Assembly: GCF_008727815.1 (NCBI RefSeq)
Contig: NZ_CP044230.1
Span: 1,720,001-1,784,000 of the forward strand
Source of the DNA: Streptococcus sp. LPB0220
Lineage (GTDB): Bacteria; Bacillota; Bacilli; Lactobacillales; Streptococcaceae
Reading direction: 5' to 3'
Length of the DNA: 64,000 nt
Shown here: positions 29,197 to 40,321 of the stretch, in pieces
Layout: every line of letters begins with the position of its first letter
How positions within the stretch are numbered: position 1 is the stretch's first letter
Position numbers and translations under genes: made by a program
The notes under the pieces: generated by a model
What the model saw: the letters and a program-made list of their open reading frames with translations, nothing else
What the model was told of the DNA's origin: nothing
Databases searched by the model: none

Positions 29197-32133
29197 CTAC
29201 AGGTCTTTTAATTTTTTAAGAAAATGACGATCTCTGTAGGGATTCAAGTGTTGCTCTGCCACCTTCTTGTAGTAATTCTTATCTTCTTTCAAGAAGGTGC
29301 TCAGGGCAGGAGCGAGCTCTTCTCCTTTCTCCTTTTGATCAGATAAGAAAGCTAATAGATAATGAACCATCCCCTTATCCCGTGAATTAGCAGATGGTTT
29401 CATCGTCCTTTCTTTTCGAGCCAGATAATCCGCAACCTTCTCCTGATCCCCTTGCTGACAAGCAATCAAGGATTGGTAAAATTCGAGCAATTCTTCCTTC
29501 CAAGGGAAGCGAACACTGGACAAAATCTTCTGAGCTCTGTCAAAACAGAGGCGAGCTTGGATCAAATCTCCCTTCCAATAATAGGCGATCCCAAGATCAA
29601 TATCAAAGACGACACGGACGGAATCAACAGCTTGATCTCCCACTAAACGCAGAACCTCTTCTAAGTGGGTGACCGCTACTTGGAAATGTCCTCTCACTTG
29701 CTCGATTTCAGCGAGGTAGGCCAAAGAAGCTGCAATTTGAATGGCATACTTGGCCTGCATGCTATTGGTTAAACTAAAGCAATCAATGGAGCGATACAGA
29801 TGCCGGGTCGCCTGCTCCTCATCCCCAACCATCAGGTGATACAAGCCTTTCAAACGCAACTGGATCGCGATGACCTCATGATTATTGGCTTGGATAGCAT
29901 CTTCCAGAGCCAAATCTGTATAATAGGCCATCTCAGAGATATTCTCCGTTTGAATGCAATAATAAATAATTTGCCGATAACCCTCTAAGAGGAAGTCGGA
30001 TTGCTTGAGTTCCCGCGCATAGGAGATGACTTTTTGGATATCATGAATCCCCTTTTGATACTCCCCACTCCGAATAAAATAGCGACCTTCTAGGTACAAG
30101 TAACGCAGTTGCAAATGCTTGTATTCTCTATCTCTTTGGTGCCTTGAAAAGAGGTTATCTAATTCTTGGCGAATGCGGGATAGCTCTCCAAAAATGTCCA
30201 AATGGCTATTTGTACCATCTGATAGGAACCCCTCATCTGCCTTGGAATAAATCGGAAACAGTTCATGCTCCAGCTGAAGAATTTCTTCTAAGTAGGTCAA
30301 CTCAAACGATAAGGAGCGCAAGAGATTTTGGGATTGCTTGTATTGGTAGGCAATTTCCTTATAAAGAAGAAGGTCCGTCGCATCTTCTAAGGTTTCTTCC
30401 AATTTTTGCGCAATTTGTTGGTGGAAGAGCCGCCGTCTAGCTGGCGAAAGAAGATGGTAACAGTACATGGCTACCAATTGCTTGCAAAATTGAACCATGA
30501 GAGCCTCTCCTTCTTCTACTATTGAGACGATCGCTCTTTCAGATAAAGGCTCGATTAATTCTGTCAAAACAGGAAGCTCTGTAGCCGTCAATTCTGCCAA
30601 GATAGACAGAGAAATTGGCTTATGAAAACAAGATAGGTAGTGTAGAAGAGCCTCTTCCTCACTGCTCATATCCCCAAGTTCCTGAGAAAGATAGGCTTGA
30701 ATGATATCAGGCAAGGGTTCTAAATTTTCATTTTCTTTCCACTCTTCGATATAGCTGGACAGCAAGAACGGACTGCCTTCACTCCATTCAACCATCTGCT
30801 CCATCACTGCCGGCTCTATTGCCCCCAGTTCCCCTTTCAAGAGAGCACGACTTTCACTTGGGGAAAAATTGGTCAACTCTAGTTGGGACAAGCGTTTCTC
30901 TACCTTCAAGCCCCCCAAGAAGTTGACGAAGAAATCTGGTAGGGGATCTTCCGCTGTGAAAATTAGTTGCCATTTCTCCTGACTTCTTCTCTCCTCTAGT
31001 TGTTTCACTTTTTCTAGAGACACTGCATCGAACCACTGGGCGTTTTCAAGCAGGATCAGGAGCGGTTTTTCTTTGCTAAGGCCTTGAAGCTGATTCCATA
31101 CAGAAATGAGATCATCCTCCTCTTCCAGAAGGGAAATCCCCATCTCATCCCCCAGTTTCTCTAGCGCTTGTCTGAGATCATTCCAGCTGCTTCCTTCGTA
31201 TCGTTGACTAGTAGCTTTTCCTTCCACCTTGATAAAGTTAAAACTGCGATTGGACATCAAGACCAACTGTCGCAACAGACGTTTCTTACCTGTTCCAGAT
31301 TGCCCCATCACGAGAAAAGGACCTACCGCTTCACCTGTCTCGACTAAGGAAAGGTATTCCTCGAGTTGCGAGAGTTCTTGTTTCCGACCAAAGAAGGAAA
31401 GTTCACGGATATTCAAGCAATTGGTCAGTTTATGAGTTCGTTTGGCTTCCAAAACGGAGTGATAAAGTTCCTCAATCGCTCGACTGGGACGCACACTGAG
31501 CTCGCGATCCAATAAATCAACTAGCTTATAATAGGTCTCAAAAAATTTTCCTAGCTGATGATGGAAGCTATAATACTCCATCAAGAGCTGGTAGTTTTTC
31601 TCTTCAAATTCATCCAGCTCTACCAAATGATGGAGCAAGAGTTCTATACTAGGATCTGCAAAACCGACCTGCTCAATTTTTTGATAGCAACTTTCGACAT
31701 AGAGCTTCCTATAAGCATCTCGTTTGCGAGAAGCCCACTGATCAAAGTCTTCATCATCCTTGACATAGAAGCCCTCTAGAAAGTCTCCCTGATAGAGATC
31801 CAAGGCACTTAGTGGATTTCTTTCAAAGAGCTGAACATCCAAAGAAAGACTCAACTCAGGATTAAGAGCCAAACTACTTCTGCTTGGTGAGACAATGATA
31901 TCTCCTTCAAAGATTTTATTGGCTTGGTAAACCGTATTCCGTAAGTTTTTGCGAGCTACTTGGTTTTCCTTATCTCCCCAAAGGATACTGGCTATTTCAT
32001 CACGGTTAACTTGGCCCATGACCGCTAAATAATAAAGCAAGGCCTCCATCTTCGAAAAAGAAAACCGAATAGTTTTCTGATTGAAAACAACCTTAGGGGG
32101 TCCAAATAACTTTAACGTGAGATCTTTCTTCAT
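29197..32133 (-). CDS. BTAD/AAA-type transcriptional regulator next to the hut operon
   Basis: A 978-residue SARP/AfsR-like regulator. Residues 1-95 form an OmpR-type winged helix (LTLKLFGPPKVVFNQ, LLYYLAVMGQVNRDEIASILWG). A bacterial transcriptional activation (BTAD) TPR-like domain follows to about residue 245. Next is a STAND/AAA ATPase with Walker A GQSGTGKK near residue 278 and Walker-B-like PLLILLENAQW. The C-terminal half is helical and TPR-like, typical of ligand-sensing scaffolds. The start at 32133 is chosen because GGAGG is eight bases upstream and the promoter ends just before. It converges on hutG, so control of hut by histidine, urocanate or another signal is a reasonable inference, not shown. 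Confidence 0.85.
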   Translation of the reverse strand: MKKDLTLKLFGPPKVVFNQKTIRFSFSKMEALLYYLAVMGQVNRDEIASILWGDKENQVARKNLRNTVYQANKIFEGDIIVSPSRSSLALNPELSLSLDVQLFERNPLSALDLYQGDFLEGFYVKDDEDFDQWASRKRDAYRKLYVESCYQKIEQVGFADPSIELLLHHLVELDEFEEKNYQLLMEYYSFHHQLGKFFETYYKLVDLLDRELSVRPSRAIEELYHSVLEAKRTHKLTNCLNIRELSFFGRKQELSQLEEYLSLVETGEAVGPFLVMGQSGTGKKRLLRQLVLMSNRSFNFIKVEGKATSQRYEGSSWNDLRQALEKLGDEMGISLLEEEDDLISVWNQLQGLSKEKPLLILLENAQWFDAVSLEKVKQLEERRSQEKWQLIFTAEDPLPDFFVNFLGGLKVEKRLSQLELTNFSPSESRALLKGELGAIEPAVMEQMVEWSEGSPFLLSSYIEEWKENENLEPLPDIIQAYLSQELGDMSSEEEALLHYLSCFHKPISLSILAELTATELPVLTELIEPLSERAIVSIVEEGEALMVQFCKQLVAMYCYHLLSPARRRLFHQQIAQKLEETLEDATDLLLYKEIAYQYKQSQNLLRSLSFELTYLEEILQLEHELFPIYSKADEGFLSDGTNSHLDIFGELSRIRQELDNLFSRHQRDREYKHLQLRYLYLEGRYFIRSGEYQKGIHDIQKVISYARELKQSDFLLEGYRQIIYYCIQTENISEMAYYTDLALEDAIQANNHEVIAIQLRLKGLYHLMVGDEEQATRHLYRSIDCFSLTNSMQAKYAIQIAASLAYLAEIEQVRGHFQVAVTHLEEVLRLVGDQAVDSVRVVFDIDLGIAYYWKGDLIQARLCFDRAQKILSSVRFPWKEELLEFYQSLIACQQGDQEKVADYLARKERTMKPSANSRDKGMVHYLLAFLSDQKEKGEELAPALSTFLKEDKNYYKKVAEQHLNPYRDRHFLKKLKDL

Positions 32134-32163
32134 TGCAAGCGCCTCCAAAAACTTCATATTAAT

Positions 32164-32192
32164 ACTATAAAAAAAAAGTTGGCTTTTAGCAA
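32164..32192 (-). promoter_or_regulatory. Promoter of the BTAD regulator
   Basis: Minus strand TTGCTA, 17 bp, TATAGT. The predicted transcription start is near 32157, giving a 24-base leader and supporting the start codon at 32133. Confidence 0.7.
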
Positions 32193-32203
32193 GTAATTTA
32201 TCC

Positions 32204-32242
32204 AAATAAAAAGAGACTGAGAACGATTCTTTCTCAATCTCT
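32204..32242 (-). terminator. Terminator of metE-metF
   Basis: Minus strand AGAGATTGAGAA / TTCTCAGTCTCT (one mismatch) followed by TTTTTATTT, 24 bases after the metF stop. Confidence 0.85.
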
Positions 32243-32265
32243 ACACTTCCTACTAAAAGTGTTGA

Positions 32266-33141
32266 TTAATTCACTTCAAAATTCGGTTGATGAGCAAATA
32301 AAGCCTTTGTTGCTTGGTAGACGTGGTAAGCGACATCTTCATTGTTCATGGTGTAAAGATGGACACCTGCCACATCTTGAGTGACCAAATCAACGATTTG
32401 ATCGACTGCATAGGCAAGTCCTGCTGCTCTGAGTGACTTTGGATCATGCTCATACTTGTCTAAAATCGCTTTAAACTTCCGTGGGATATGAACATTTTCA
32501 CAAGTCTTAAGGAGACGAAGGGCCTGATTGCGATTGAGAATCGGCATCACTCCTGCATGAATAGGAACATTGATCCCAGCCAAGGTACACTTATCTTGAA
32601 AATCATAGAAACGCTCATTGTCAAAGAAAAGTTGAGTGACCAAGCTAGAGCACCCTGCATCTACCTTCTTTTTAAGATTTTGAATATCTGAAATTTGGTT
32701 GGGCGAATCCGGATGTCCCTCAGGATAGCAGGCACCAATTACCTCAAAATGGGGCGCTTCTGTTTTGATAAATTCAATCAGATCCGTTGCATAACGAAAG
32801 TCTTTTAAAGGTTCCACACCAGGGATAATATCCCCACGCAGAGCCAAAATCCGATGAACCCCTACTTCATCTAACTCATGAAGAGTATCGGCCACTTTTT
32901 CCTTGCTCAAATAAACGGCTGGCAAGTGAGCAATTGTCGGAATAGACAATTCATTTTGAATGTAATTGGCTAAAGCAACCGTCGTCTCTTTGATATTGTA
33001 TTTATTATTGCTAGCGGTCACACTAATAAAGTGAGGAGCTAGCTCCTGCATATTTGCCAAGGCACGTAAGAGTTTGGCATTGCCTACTTCAGGATTTGGA
33101 GGAAAAACTTCAAATGACAGAGACGGTGTGTGTTGTGACAT
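32266..33141 (-). CDS. metF: Methylenetetrahydrofolate reductase
   Basis: A 291-residue TIM-barrel flavoprotein of the MTHFR family: LSFEVFPPNPE at the start, HFISVTASNN, HRILALRGD and LVTQLFFDNE. It reduces 5,10-methylene-THF to 5-methyl-THF, which supplies the methyl group for MetE encoded just upstream (113-bp gap). The two form a methionine-synthesis operon governed by the promoter and MET-box before metE. It also links folate one-carbon flow with the neighbouring hut folate genes, although those are separately transcribed. Confidence 0.95.
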   Translation of the reverse strand: MSQHTPSLSFEVFPPNPEVGNAKLLRALANMQELAPHFISVTASNNKYNIKETTVALANYIQNELSIPTIAHLPAVYLSKEKVADTLHELDEVGVHRILALRGDIIPGVEPLKDFRYATDLIEFIKTEAPHFEVIGACYPEGHPDSPNQISDIQNLKKKVDAGCSSLVTQLFFDNERFYDFQDKCTLAGINVPIHAGVMPILNRNQALRLLKTCENVHIPRKFKAILDKYEHDPKSLRAAGLAYAVDQIVDLVTQDVAGVHLYTMNNEDVAYHVYQATKALFAHQPNFEVN

Positions 33142-33254
33142 ATTCTATCCTTTTCTTTTGTTTCTTTGATCAAGAACTCTGAGCCACTATTTCTAGGATA
33201 AGGGAACGATTCGAAAACCCTCTACACGATGATAGAAGGTCCTCGAAACAGTTC

Positions 33255-35504
33255 TTACAAGTGTTCACGCGCTTCTTTAGCGGCATTAACGAGTTTGATC
33301 AAGCTTTCTTTTGTTTCTTTAATTCCACGAGTCTTCAAACCACAGTCAGGGTTGATCCAAACTTTGCCACTTGGTACTTTAGCCAAGATTGCTTCGATGG
33401 TGTGATCAATTTCACCGTCTTGTGGGACACGTGGTGAGTGGATATCGTAAACCCCAGGTCCAACTTCTGTTTGGAAGTTTTTGGCTTTCAACTCATCCAA
33501 GATTTCAAGGTTTGAACGGCTAGCTTCAAATGAGATAACGTCCGCATCCAAGTTATCGATCGCTGGGATGATATCTGTAAATTCTGAGTAACACATGTGA
33601 GTGTGGATTTGGGTATCTGGCGCTACAGTTGAGTGTACCAAACGGAAGGCTGGAATCGCCCAGTCAAGGTAATCTTCGTACCAGTCGCTACGACGAAGTG
33701 GCAATTTTTCACGAAGAGCAGCTTCGTCGATTTGGATGATTTTCACACCTGCAGCTTCAAGGTCAAGAACTTCATCCTTGATGGCAAGAGCGATTTGAAG
33801 AGTAGAATCCTTGATAGAGATGTCTTCACGTGGGAATGACCAGTTAAGGATGGTAACAGGTCCAGTCAACATCCCTTTAACAGGTTTGCCCGTACGGCTT
33901 TGTGCGTAGCTAGACCATTTCACAGTGATTGGATTGAGACGAGTGACATCACCCCAGATGATTGGTGGTTTCACTCCACGCATACCGTATGATTGTACCC
34001 AACCGTTTTTAGAGAAGAGGTAACCAGACAAGTTTTGACCGAAGTACTCAACCATGTCGTTCCGCTCGAATTCACCGTGTACAAGTACGTCAAATCCAAC
34101 TTCTTCTTGCCATTTGATCCATTCGTCAATCGTTTCAGCAAGGAAGGCATCGTATTCTTCTTGTGTCAATTCACCCTTACGGAAGGCCAAACGTTTGGCA
34201 CGAACTTCCTTAGTTTGAGGGAATGAACCGATGGTAGTTGTTGGAAGTGCTGGAAGCTTGAAGGCTTCTTTTTGGATTTCTTCACGTTCTGCGAAGGCTG
34301 GCAAACGAGTGTAGTCTGCTTCTGTCAAAGCTGCGATACGAGCATGAAGTTCAGCATTTGCTCCAACGCGTTCTGTTGCAAAGAGTTCTTTGTTAGCAGC
34401 AAGAGCTTCTGCCCCTTGACCATTGCGGATGGCATCCAAGTCACGCAATTCACCCAATTTTTCAACTGCAAAGGCGAAGTGGTTCAAAATAGCTGGTTCA
34501 AAATCTTCGTTAGCCGTTGTAAATGGCACATGAAGAAGGGAGCAAGAAGTTGTCAAAACAACCTTTTCAGCTGGAACTTGATCCAAGATTTCCAAGCTCT
34601 TTTCATAGTTGTTGCGCCAGATGTTTTTCCCATTCACAATACCAGCATAAAGGGTCTTATCAGCTGGGAAGCCACCTTTAACGAGTTCAAGAGTTTTCTT
34701 CCCTTCAACAAAGTCAAGACCGATACCATCTACTGGTAAGTTTACAAGGTCATTGTAGACATCACGAACATCACCAAAGTAAGTTTGGATCAAGACTTCA
34801 AGGCCTTTCTTGTCAGCCAAGAGTTTGTTGTAGAGGTTCAAGAAGAGAGCTTTTTCTTCAGCTGACAAATCTTTGACAAGAGCTGGCTCATCGAGTTGAA
34901 TACGAGTCGCACCAAGCTCAGCCAATTTGGCAAAGACTTCTTGATAAGCAGCAACCAGGCTGTCGACGAAGTCTTCCGCTTTCACACCATCTTCAAAGTC
35001 AGATAATTGAAGGAATGTGAATGGTCCAACGACTACTGGACGAGTGTTGATTCCCAATTCTTTAGCTTCTTGGTACTCATCAAAAATCTTGTGACCAGCC
35101 AATTTCACTTCTGTTGTTTTTTCAAATTTAGGAACGATGTAATGGTAGTTCGTGTTGAACCATTTTTTCATTGGAAGGGCACGCACATCCCCTTTTTCAC
35201 CTTGGTAACCACGCGCCAAAGCAAAGTATTGTTCAAGATCTGTCAAATCCAAGTTTTGAACAGATGCAGGCACAACGTTGAAAAGGAAGGCTGCATCAAG
35301 GAAATTGTCGTAGTGTGAGAAGTCATTTGAAGGAATCTCTGAGATGCCTTGCTCTTTGACAATGTTCCAGTGTTTCGCACGCAAGTCTTTGGCAGCTGCC
35401 AAGAGCTCGTCTGCTGAGATTTCTTTTCTAAAGTATTTTTCAGTTGTAAATTTTAATTCACGGAATTCACCCAAACGTGGGAAACCGATAATTGTAGTTG
35501 ACAT
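33255..35504 (-). CDS. metE: Cobalamin-independent methionine synthase
   Basis: A 749-residue MetE, normal length, with duplicated barrels. It transfers methyl from 5-methyl-THF-polyglutamate to homocysteine. Zinc/homocysteine ligands are visible in HTHMCYSEF (about residues 633-641) and [10 protein letters not shown] (about 718-727), and the N-terminal [16 protein letters not shown] is typical. The ATG at 35504 has GGAGG seven bases upstream; the longer reading to 35540 lacks a site and overlaps the promoter region. It is cotranscribed with metF. Confidence 0.97.
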   Translation of the reverse strand: MSTTIIGFPRLGEFRELKFTTEKYFRKEISADELLAAAKDLRAKHWNIVKEQGISEIPSNDFSHYDNFLDAAFLFNVVPASVQNLDLTDLEQYFALARGYQGEKGDVRALPMKKWFNTNYHYIVPKFEKTTEVKLAGHKIFDEYQEAKELGINTRPVVVGPFTFLQLSDFEDGVKAEDFVDSLVAAYQEVFAKLAELGATRIQLDEPALVKDLSAEEKALFLNLYNKLLADKKGLEVLIQTYFGDVRDVYNDLVNLPVDGIGLDFVEGKKTLELVKGGFPADKTLYAGIVNGKNIWRNNYEKSLEILDQVPAEKVVLTTSCSLLHVPFTTANEDFEPAILNHFAFAVEKLGELRDLDAIRNGQGAEALAANKELFATERVGANAELHARIAALTEADYTRLPAFAEREEIQKEAFKLPALPTTTIGSFPQTKEVRAKRLAFRKGELTQEEYDAFLAETIDEWIKWQEEVGFDVLVHGEFERNDMVEYFGQNLSGYLFSKNGWVQSYGMRGVKPPIIWGDVTRLNPITVKWSSYAQSRTGKPVKGMLTGPVTILNWSFPREDISIKDSTLQIALAIKDEVLDLEAAGVKIIQIDEAALREKLPLRRSDWYEDYLDWAIPAFRLVHSTVAPDTQIHTHMCYSEFTDIIPAIDNLDADVISFEASRSNLEILDELKAKNFQTEVGPGVYDIHSPRVPQDGEIDHTIEAILAKVPSGKVWINPDCGLKTRGIKETKESLIKLVNAAKEAREHL

Positions 35505-35535
35505 GTTGTGTCCTCCAAAAATTCTAATTGACACT

Positions 35536-35544
35536 ATCATATCA
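35536..35544 (-). promoter_or_regulatory. metE promoter, extended -10
   Basis: Minus strand TGATATGAT (extended -10 with TATGAT), about 35 bases before the metE ATG. The -35 (TATACA at 17 bp) is weak, as expected for an activator-dependent promoter. Confidence 0.6.
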
Positions 35545-35586
35545 GAAGATAGCCGTCTTGTATAATTGCTTTTACACGAATTTTGA

Positions 35587-35603
35587 TATAGCCAAAAACT
35601 ATA
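35587..35603 (-). promoter_or_regulatory. MET-box (MetR/MtaR-type operator) upstream of metE
   Basis: Minus strand TATAGTTTTTGGCTATA closely follows the streptococcal MET-box TATAGTTTSAAACTATA (known for LysR-family MetR/MtaR). Its centre is about 65 bases upstream of the predicted transcription start, the normal position for a LysR activator site. The regulator gene is not in the window. Confidence 0.7.
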
Positions 35604-35743
35604 ACACAGATTTAATGGGCCTTGAGAGCAGAAATCAAAATCAAAAACTAGGACTTCTTATAAATATTTCCTATAACCCAAGCATCCCCAAAACCATTTT
35701 TGAGCGAATTTTGAGCGGATTCTGCTAGAAGAACAGCCCCTAA

Positions 35744-35780
35744 AAATAAAGCAGGCCTTCTCTGCTGAGAAAGACCTGCT
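35744..35780 (-). terminator. Terminator of dexB
   Basis: Minus strand AGCAGGTC / GGCCTGCT (one G-T pair) with a 15-base loop and a TTATTTTTA tail. The rest of the 315-bp metE-dexB gap holds the metE promoter and MET-box and otherwise nothing recognised. Confidence 0.75.
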
Positions 35781-35819
35781 TCTACGAGGAAGTAATTTCC
35801 TCTATTTTTCTTACTTTTA

Positions 35820-37492
<1,673 letters not shown>

Positions 37493-37496
37493 GAAT

Positions 37497-39728
37497 TTAC
37501 AAGTCTTCATTCTCTTCACTGGAATAAATCACTTCAAAGAGACGTTGACGCAAACCTTCCTCTAAAGGCGTAATGATCTTCATCAACTGTTTCCAATCCT
37601 TGGCTGTTGAACAAGCCGCAAATAATTCATTCTTTCTATCGTAGGCCAGGTTGGCAGATTTCAAGAGCTCAAACATCCGATCTTCTTTTGCGGTAGGACG
37701 CGATTGCAGCTCTCCCATCGCAATCTCCTGACTGTGATTGTCCACTAAGATAGGGGCTGTCTCAAAGGTATGGAGGAAGAACCGGTGCTGTCTCTTTTCA
37801 GGAAGCAGCGTTCGATCACCTGTTACATCCAGCCTAATCTTTCTTTCATCCCAATTGACAGTTAGGCGGGTTTCAACCCTGTTATCTCCTTCTCCTTCAA
37901 GGAGCACGAAGGAACGATTGTCACCTGGGAAGAGATGCCAGTCCAGCATTTCTGGAAGCTCTACCCCTGTCTGCGGTTGTGCATCCATAGGGATGATGGC
38001 TCCTGCACGCGCAAAGACCGGAATATCCTGGCTAGCTCTAAAAACTGTGAGTTTGCCTTTTCCTTCGTACTTCCAATCATGGAAGAAATCATACCATACT
38101 CCGTCTGGAAACCAAACACTCACAGAAGCACTATGATAGACAGGATCCAGATTCTCTGTAATTGGCGCCACCATGAGTTCACTGCCAAAGAAATATTGAT
38201 TTTTAGCCTCATAAGCCTCTTCTTGGTTTGGATAATGGTAATAAAGGGGTTGAACCAAAGGCAGTCCTTGTTCATGCGTCGCCACATTCATGGTGTAAAG
38301 ATAAGGTAGTAAGCTGTGGCGCAGGCGCAAATACCGCTTCATCGAGCGACAGGTCTCAGGCGAGTAAAACCACGGTTCCTTGCTGTTAAAGGCATTACAA
38401 GAACTATGGAGACGATTGATCGGGCTGAAGACCCCAAACTGCAACCAGCGAAGAGCCAAGTCCTCATCATAGTAACCCCGCATATGACCACCAATATCGT
38501 GACTCCACCACGTGTAGCCGATATTTGAAGCTGTGCTGGTAAAATAGGGTTGAAAGGCTAGGGATTCCCAAGTCACAATGGTATCCCCTGAAAAACCGAT
38601 TGGATACCGGTGGCTTCCAGGTCCCCCATAACGTGATAAGATGAGACCAGCTTGACCTGTTCGACAATTGTCTAGATAATGATAGTGATTTAACAACCAA
38701 AGTGGATCCATCTTGCCATGACTTCCCTGTTGCCAATCAATCCACCAAAAGTCCACTCCTTGATCTTCTAAGGGATGGTGGACATCTTCAAAATAGGCTT
38801 CACGAAAGGCTGGACTATAAAAATCAAAGCTAGCAGCTTCTTCTTTTTCCGCATCCAGTCCCAAGCGTTTTGCGACCATGGGATAAGCATCTTCGAAGGC
38901 GCGAATTCCATCTGCCGGATGGACATTTAAGGTCACCTTTAAACCACGCTCATGCAGGCCATTTAAGAAGGCAGCTGGATCAGGAATCAAATCCCGGTTC
39001 CAACTATAACCCGTCCAACCACTTCCAAAGCGAGCAGGAATCGCCGTCTTGTGCCAGTCCATATCGATCACACTGACTGCTAGAGGCACCCCTTCTGCTT
39101 TGAAACGATCCATCAAATCTGTATACTCCTGACTGGTATAAGGCCAATAGCGACTCCACCAGTTGCCCAGAGCATAACGTGGCAAGAGGGGTGGCTGTCC
39201 TGTCAGATGGTAAAAATCTTTCAAGGCGCCTAGATAATCGCGCCCATAACCGAAGAAATACAAATCCACTTCTGGACATGGCCGTGCTCTATATCCGCTT
39301 TCGACATCATACAAATAAGAAGCAGAATCGTCTAAAAGAGCATAGCCTGCTTTGCTTAAGATCCCATCTTCCAACTCCATAGCTCCATCGACCTCATCGA
39401 GCGTCCGACTGGTCCCCTTTAAGGTCTCAGGCCGATCCCCATAGTGCCATCGGCTACCATAGACTGCATACTGGCCCTTGAGTTCGATAAAAAGCCGATC
39501 CGGTGCAAAAGGTCCCTTTTCAAAATGAAGGTGGAGATGCTCCGTATGCAGATCGAGGACCTCTTCGGTCTCTGTAATCTCACAAGAAACTGCTCCAAAG
39601 TCTCGATCTTGCACAACTTGCGTCTGTCCATCCTCAAAAACACCATTCTCTGAATATTCCAAGCGCACCAAAGATTCCGTTAACACGGAGATTCGGTAGT
39701 GCTCTCCAACTATCACTGGTCCTGCCAT
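37497..39728 (-). CDS. GH31-family alpha-glucosidase
   Basis: A 743-residue retaining alpha-glycosidase of family 31. An N-terminal beta-sandwich precedes the barrel. The nucleophile motif is DFWWIDWQQG near residue 329 and the acid/base Asp is in GFSGDTIVTW near 380; WWSHDIGGHMRG and NRLHSS follow. A C-terminal beta domain and an unusual Glu/Lys-rich tail of about 80 residues end in SSEENEDL. There is no signal peptide, so it is cytosolic. Likely substrates are maltose- or isomaltose-type oligosaccharides or their derivatives; the exact linkage cannot be read. It is upstream of dexB with a 69-base gap and has its own cre-regulated promoter. Confidence 0.9.
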   Translation of the reverse strand: MAGPVIVGEHYRISVLTESLVRLEYSENGVFEDGQTQVVQDRDFGAVSCEITETEEVLDLHTEHLHLHFEKGPFAPDRLFIELKGQYAVYGSRWHYGDRPETLKGTSRTLDEVDGAMELEDGILSKAGYALLDDSASYLYDVESGYRARPCPEVDLYFFGYGRDYLGALKDFYHLTGQPPLLPRYALGNWWSRYWPYTSQEYTDLMDRFKAEGVPLAVSVIDMDWHKTAIPARFGSGWTGYSWNRDLIPDPAAFLNGLHERGLKVTLNVHPADGIRAFEDAYPMVAKRLGLDAEKEEAASFDFYSPAFREAYFEDVHHPLEDQGVDFWWIDWQQGSHGKMDPLWLLNHYHYLDNCRTGQAGLILSRYGGPGSHRYPIGFSGDTIVTWESLAFQPYFTSTASNIGYTWWSHDIGGHMRGYYDEDLALRWLQFGVFSPINRLHSSCNAFNSKEPWFYSPETCRSMKRYLRLRHSLLPYLYTMNVATHEQGLPLVQPLYYHYPNQEEAYEAKNQYFFGSELMVAPITENLDPVYHSASVSVWFPDGVWYDFFHDWKYEGKGKLTVFRASQDIPVFARAGAIIPMDAQPQTGVELPEMLDWHLFPGDNRSFVLLEGEGDNRVETRLTVNWDERKIRLDVTGDRTLLPEKRQHRFFLHTFETAPILVDNHSQEIAMGELQSRPTAKEDRMFELLKSANLAYDRKNELFAACSTAKDWKQLMKIITPLEEGLRQRLFEVIYSSEENEDL

Positions 39729-39793
39729 TTGTTTTTCCTCCTCTTTTTATAAGGCATCTAACTTTCCCCTCTTTTCATCTGCTTTGTTCCACT

Positions 39794-39807
39794 GTGTAAG
39801 CGTTTAC
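39794..39807 (-). promoter_or_regulatory. cre site in the GH31 promoter
   Basis: Minus strand CGTAAACGCTTACA matches TGWAANCGNTNWCA at 13 of 14 positions and is nearly palindromic. It lies just downstream of the -10, where CcpA would block transcription when preferred sugars are present. Confidence 0.8.
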
Positions 39808-39812
39808 GATTT

Positions 39813-39841
39813 ACTATAACACTAAAGAAAAGGCCTGTCAA
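39813..39841 (-). promoter_or_regulatory. GH31 promoter
   Basis: Minus strand TTGACA, 17 bp, TATAGT, with TG one base before the -10. The -35 is within the 3' arm of a terminator-like hairpin. Confidence 0.85.
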
Positions 39842-39860
39842 CACTTGACAGAGCCTTTCC
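39828..39860 (-). terminator. Terminator-like hairpin overlapping the GH31 -35
   Basis: Minus strand CTGTCAA-GTG-TTGACAG with flanking GGC/GCC (one bulge) and AAA/TTT pairing, then TTTTCTTT. It would stop transcripts coming from the potassium genes, and its right arm contains the TTGACA of the GH31 promoter. Confidence 0.6.
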
Positions 39861-39875
39861 TAAAATTTTATAAGA

Positions 39876-40045
39876 TCAACTTCCCCAATTGATCAAGAGA
39901 TACATGAGACTCGATCCAAACATATCTGCTAAGGCACGTATGAGGAAAAATGGCAAGAGATTTTTGACGACCTTGAGGACGGACGTTAGGTGAAATTATC
40001 CAGTGGATGATTTCAGCAATCCAGGAAGTTCCATGACTAAATCAA
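39876..40045 (-). pseudogene. Remnant of a membrane-protein gene
   Basis: Minus-strand codons from 39995 to 39879 read as a hydrophobic C-terminus: VVKNLLPFFLIRALADMF then GSSLMYLLINWGS and stop. In another frame just upstream, GTSWIAEIIHWIISP can be read, suggesting a frameshift. No start codon or ribosome-binding site is present. The parent family is not recognised. It occupies the 590-bp gap between the GH31 gene and ktrA, together with the 175-bp repeat. Confidence 0.4.
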
Positions 40046-40103
40046 GATACAAAGGGCGTCTGCGGAGTATAAATTAAAAATCATTTTTCTGCAGAATCAC
40101 TTA

Positions 40104-40278
40104 GAGGCTGGGACAAAAGTCCTAGCCTCTCAATTGTCTTTGGATTGTCGAGCAAGACGCAGTGGTTGAGTGGGCTCTACTAGGCTGAATTCATCAGTTT
40201 TTACAGCCCTACTCAACTGTGCGGAGGTGGGACGACGAAATCGAATTCTAACGAATGACCGATTTCTGTCCCACTCTC
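40104..40278. repeat. 175-bp palindromic intergenic repeat, copy 2
   Basis: Same length and orientation as 14595-14769, differing at only about seven positions by eye (for example tactacgctgattt versus tactaggctgaatt). It begins 44 bases past the ktrA stop. The terminal inverted repeats and internal hairpins are conserved in both copies. No target-site duplication is obvious. Confidence 0.85.
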
Positions 40279-40321
40279 ATCAACATTTTGAAGCGACCTT
40301 TCGGTCGTTTTCTCTACACTA

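Noticed and set aside
40285..40320. Terminator GCGACC-TTTC-GGTCG after ktrA
   Set aside because: The T-rich flank is on the plus strand, where no gene ends; on the minus strand (ktrA) the tail is CTTCAAAATG, so it is at most a weak stabilising hairpin.
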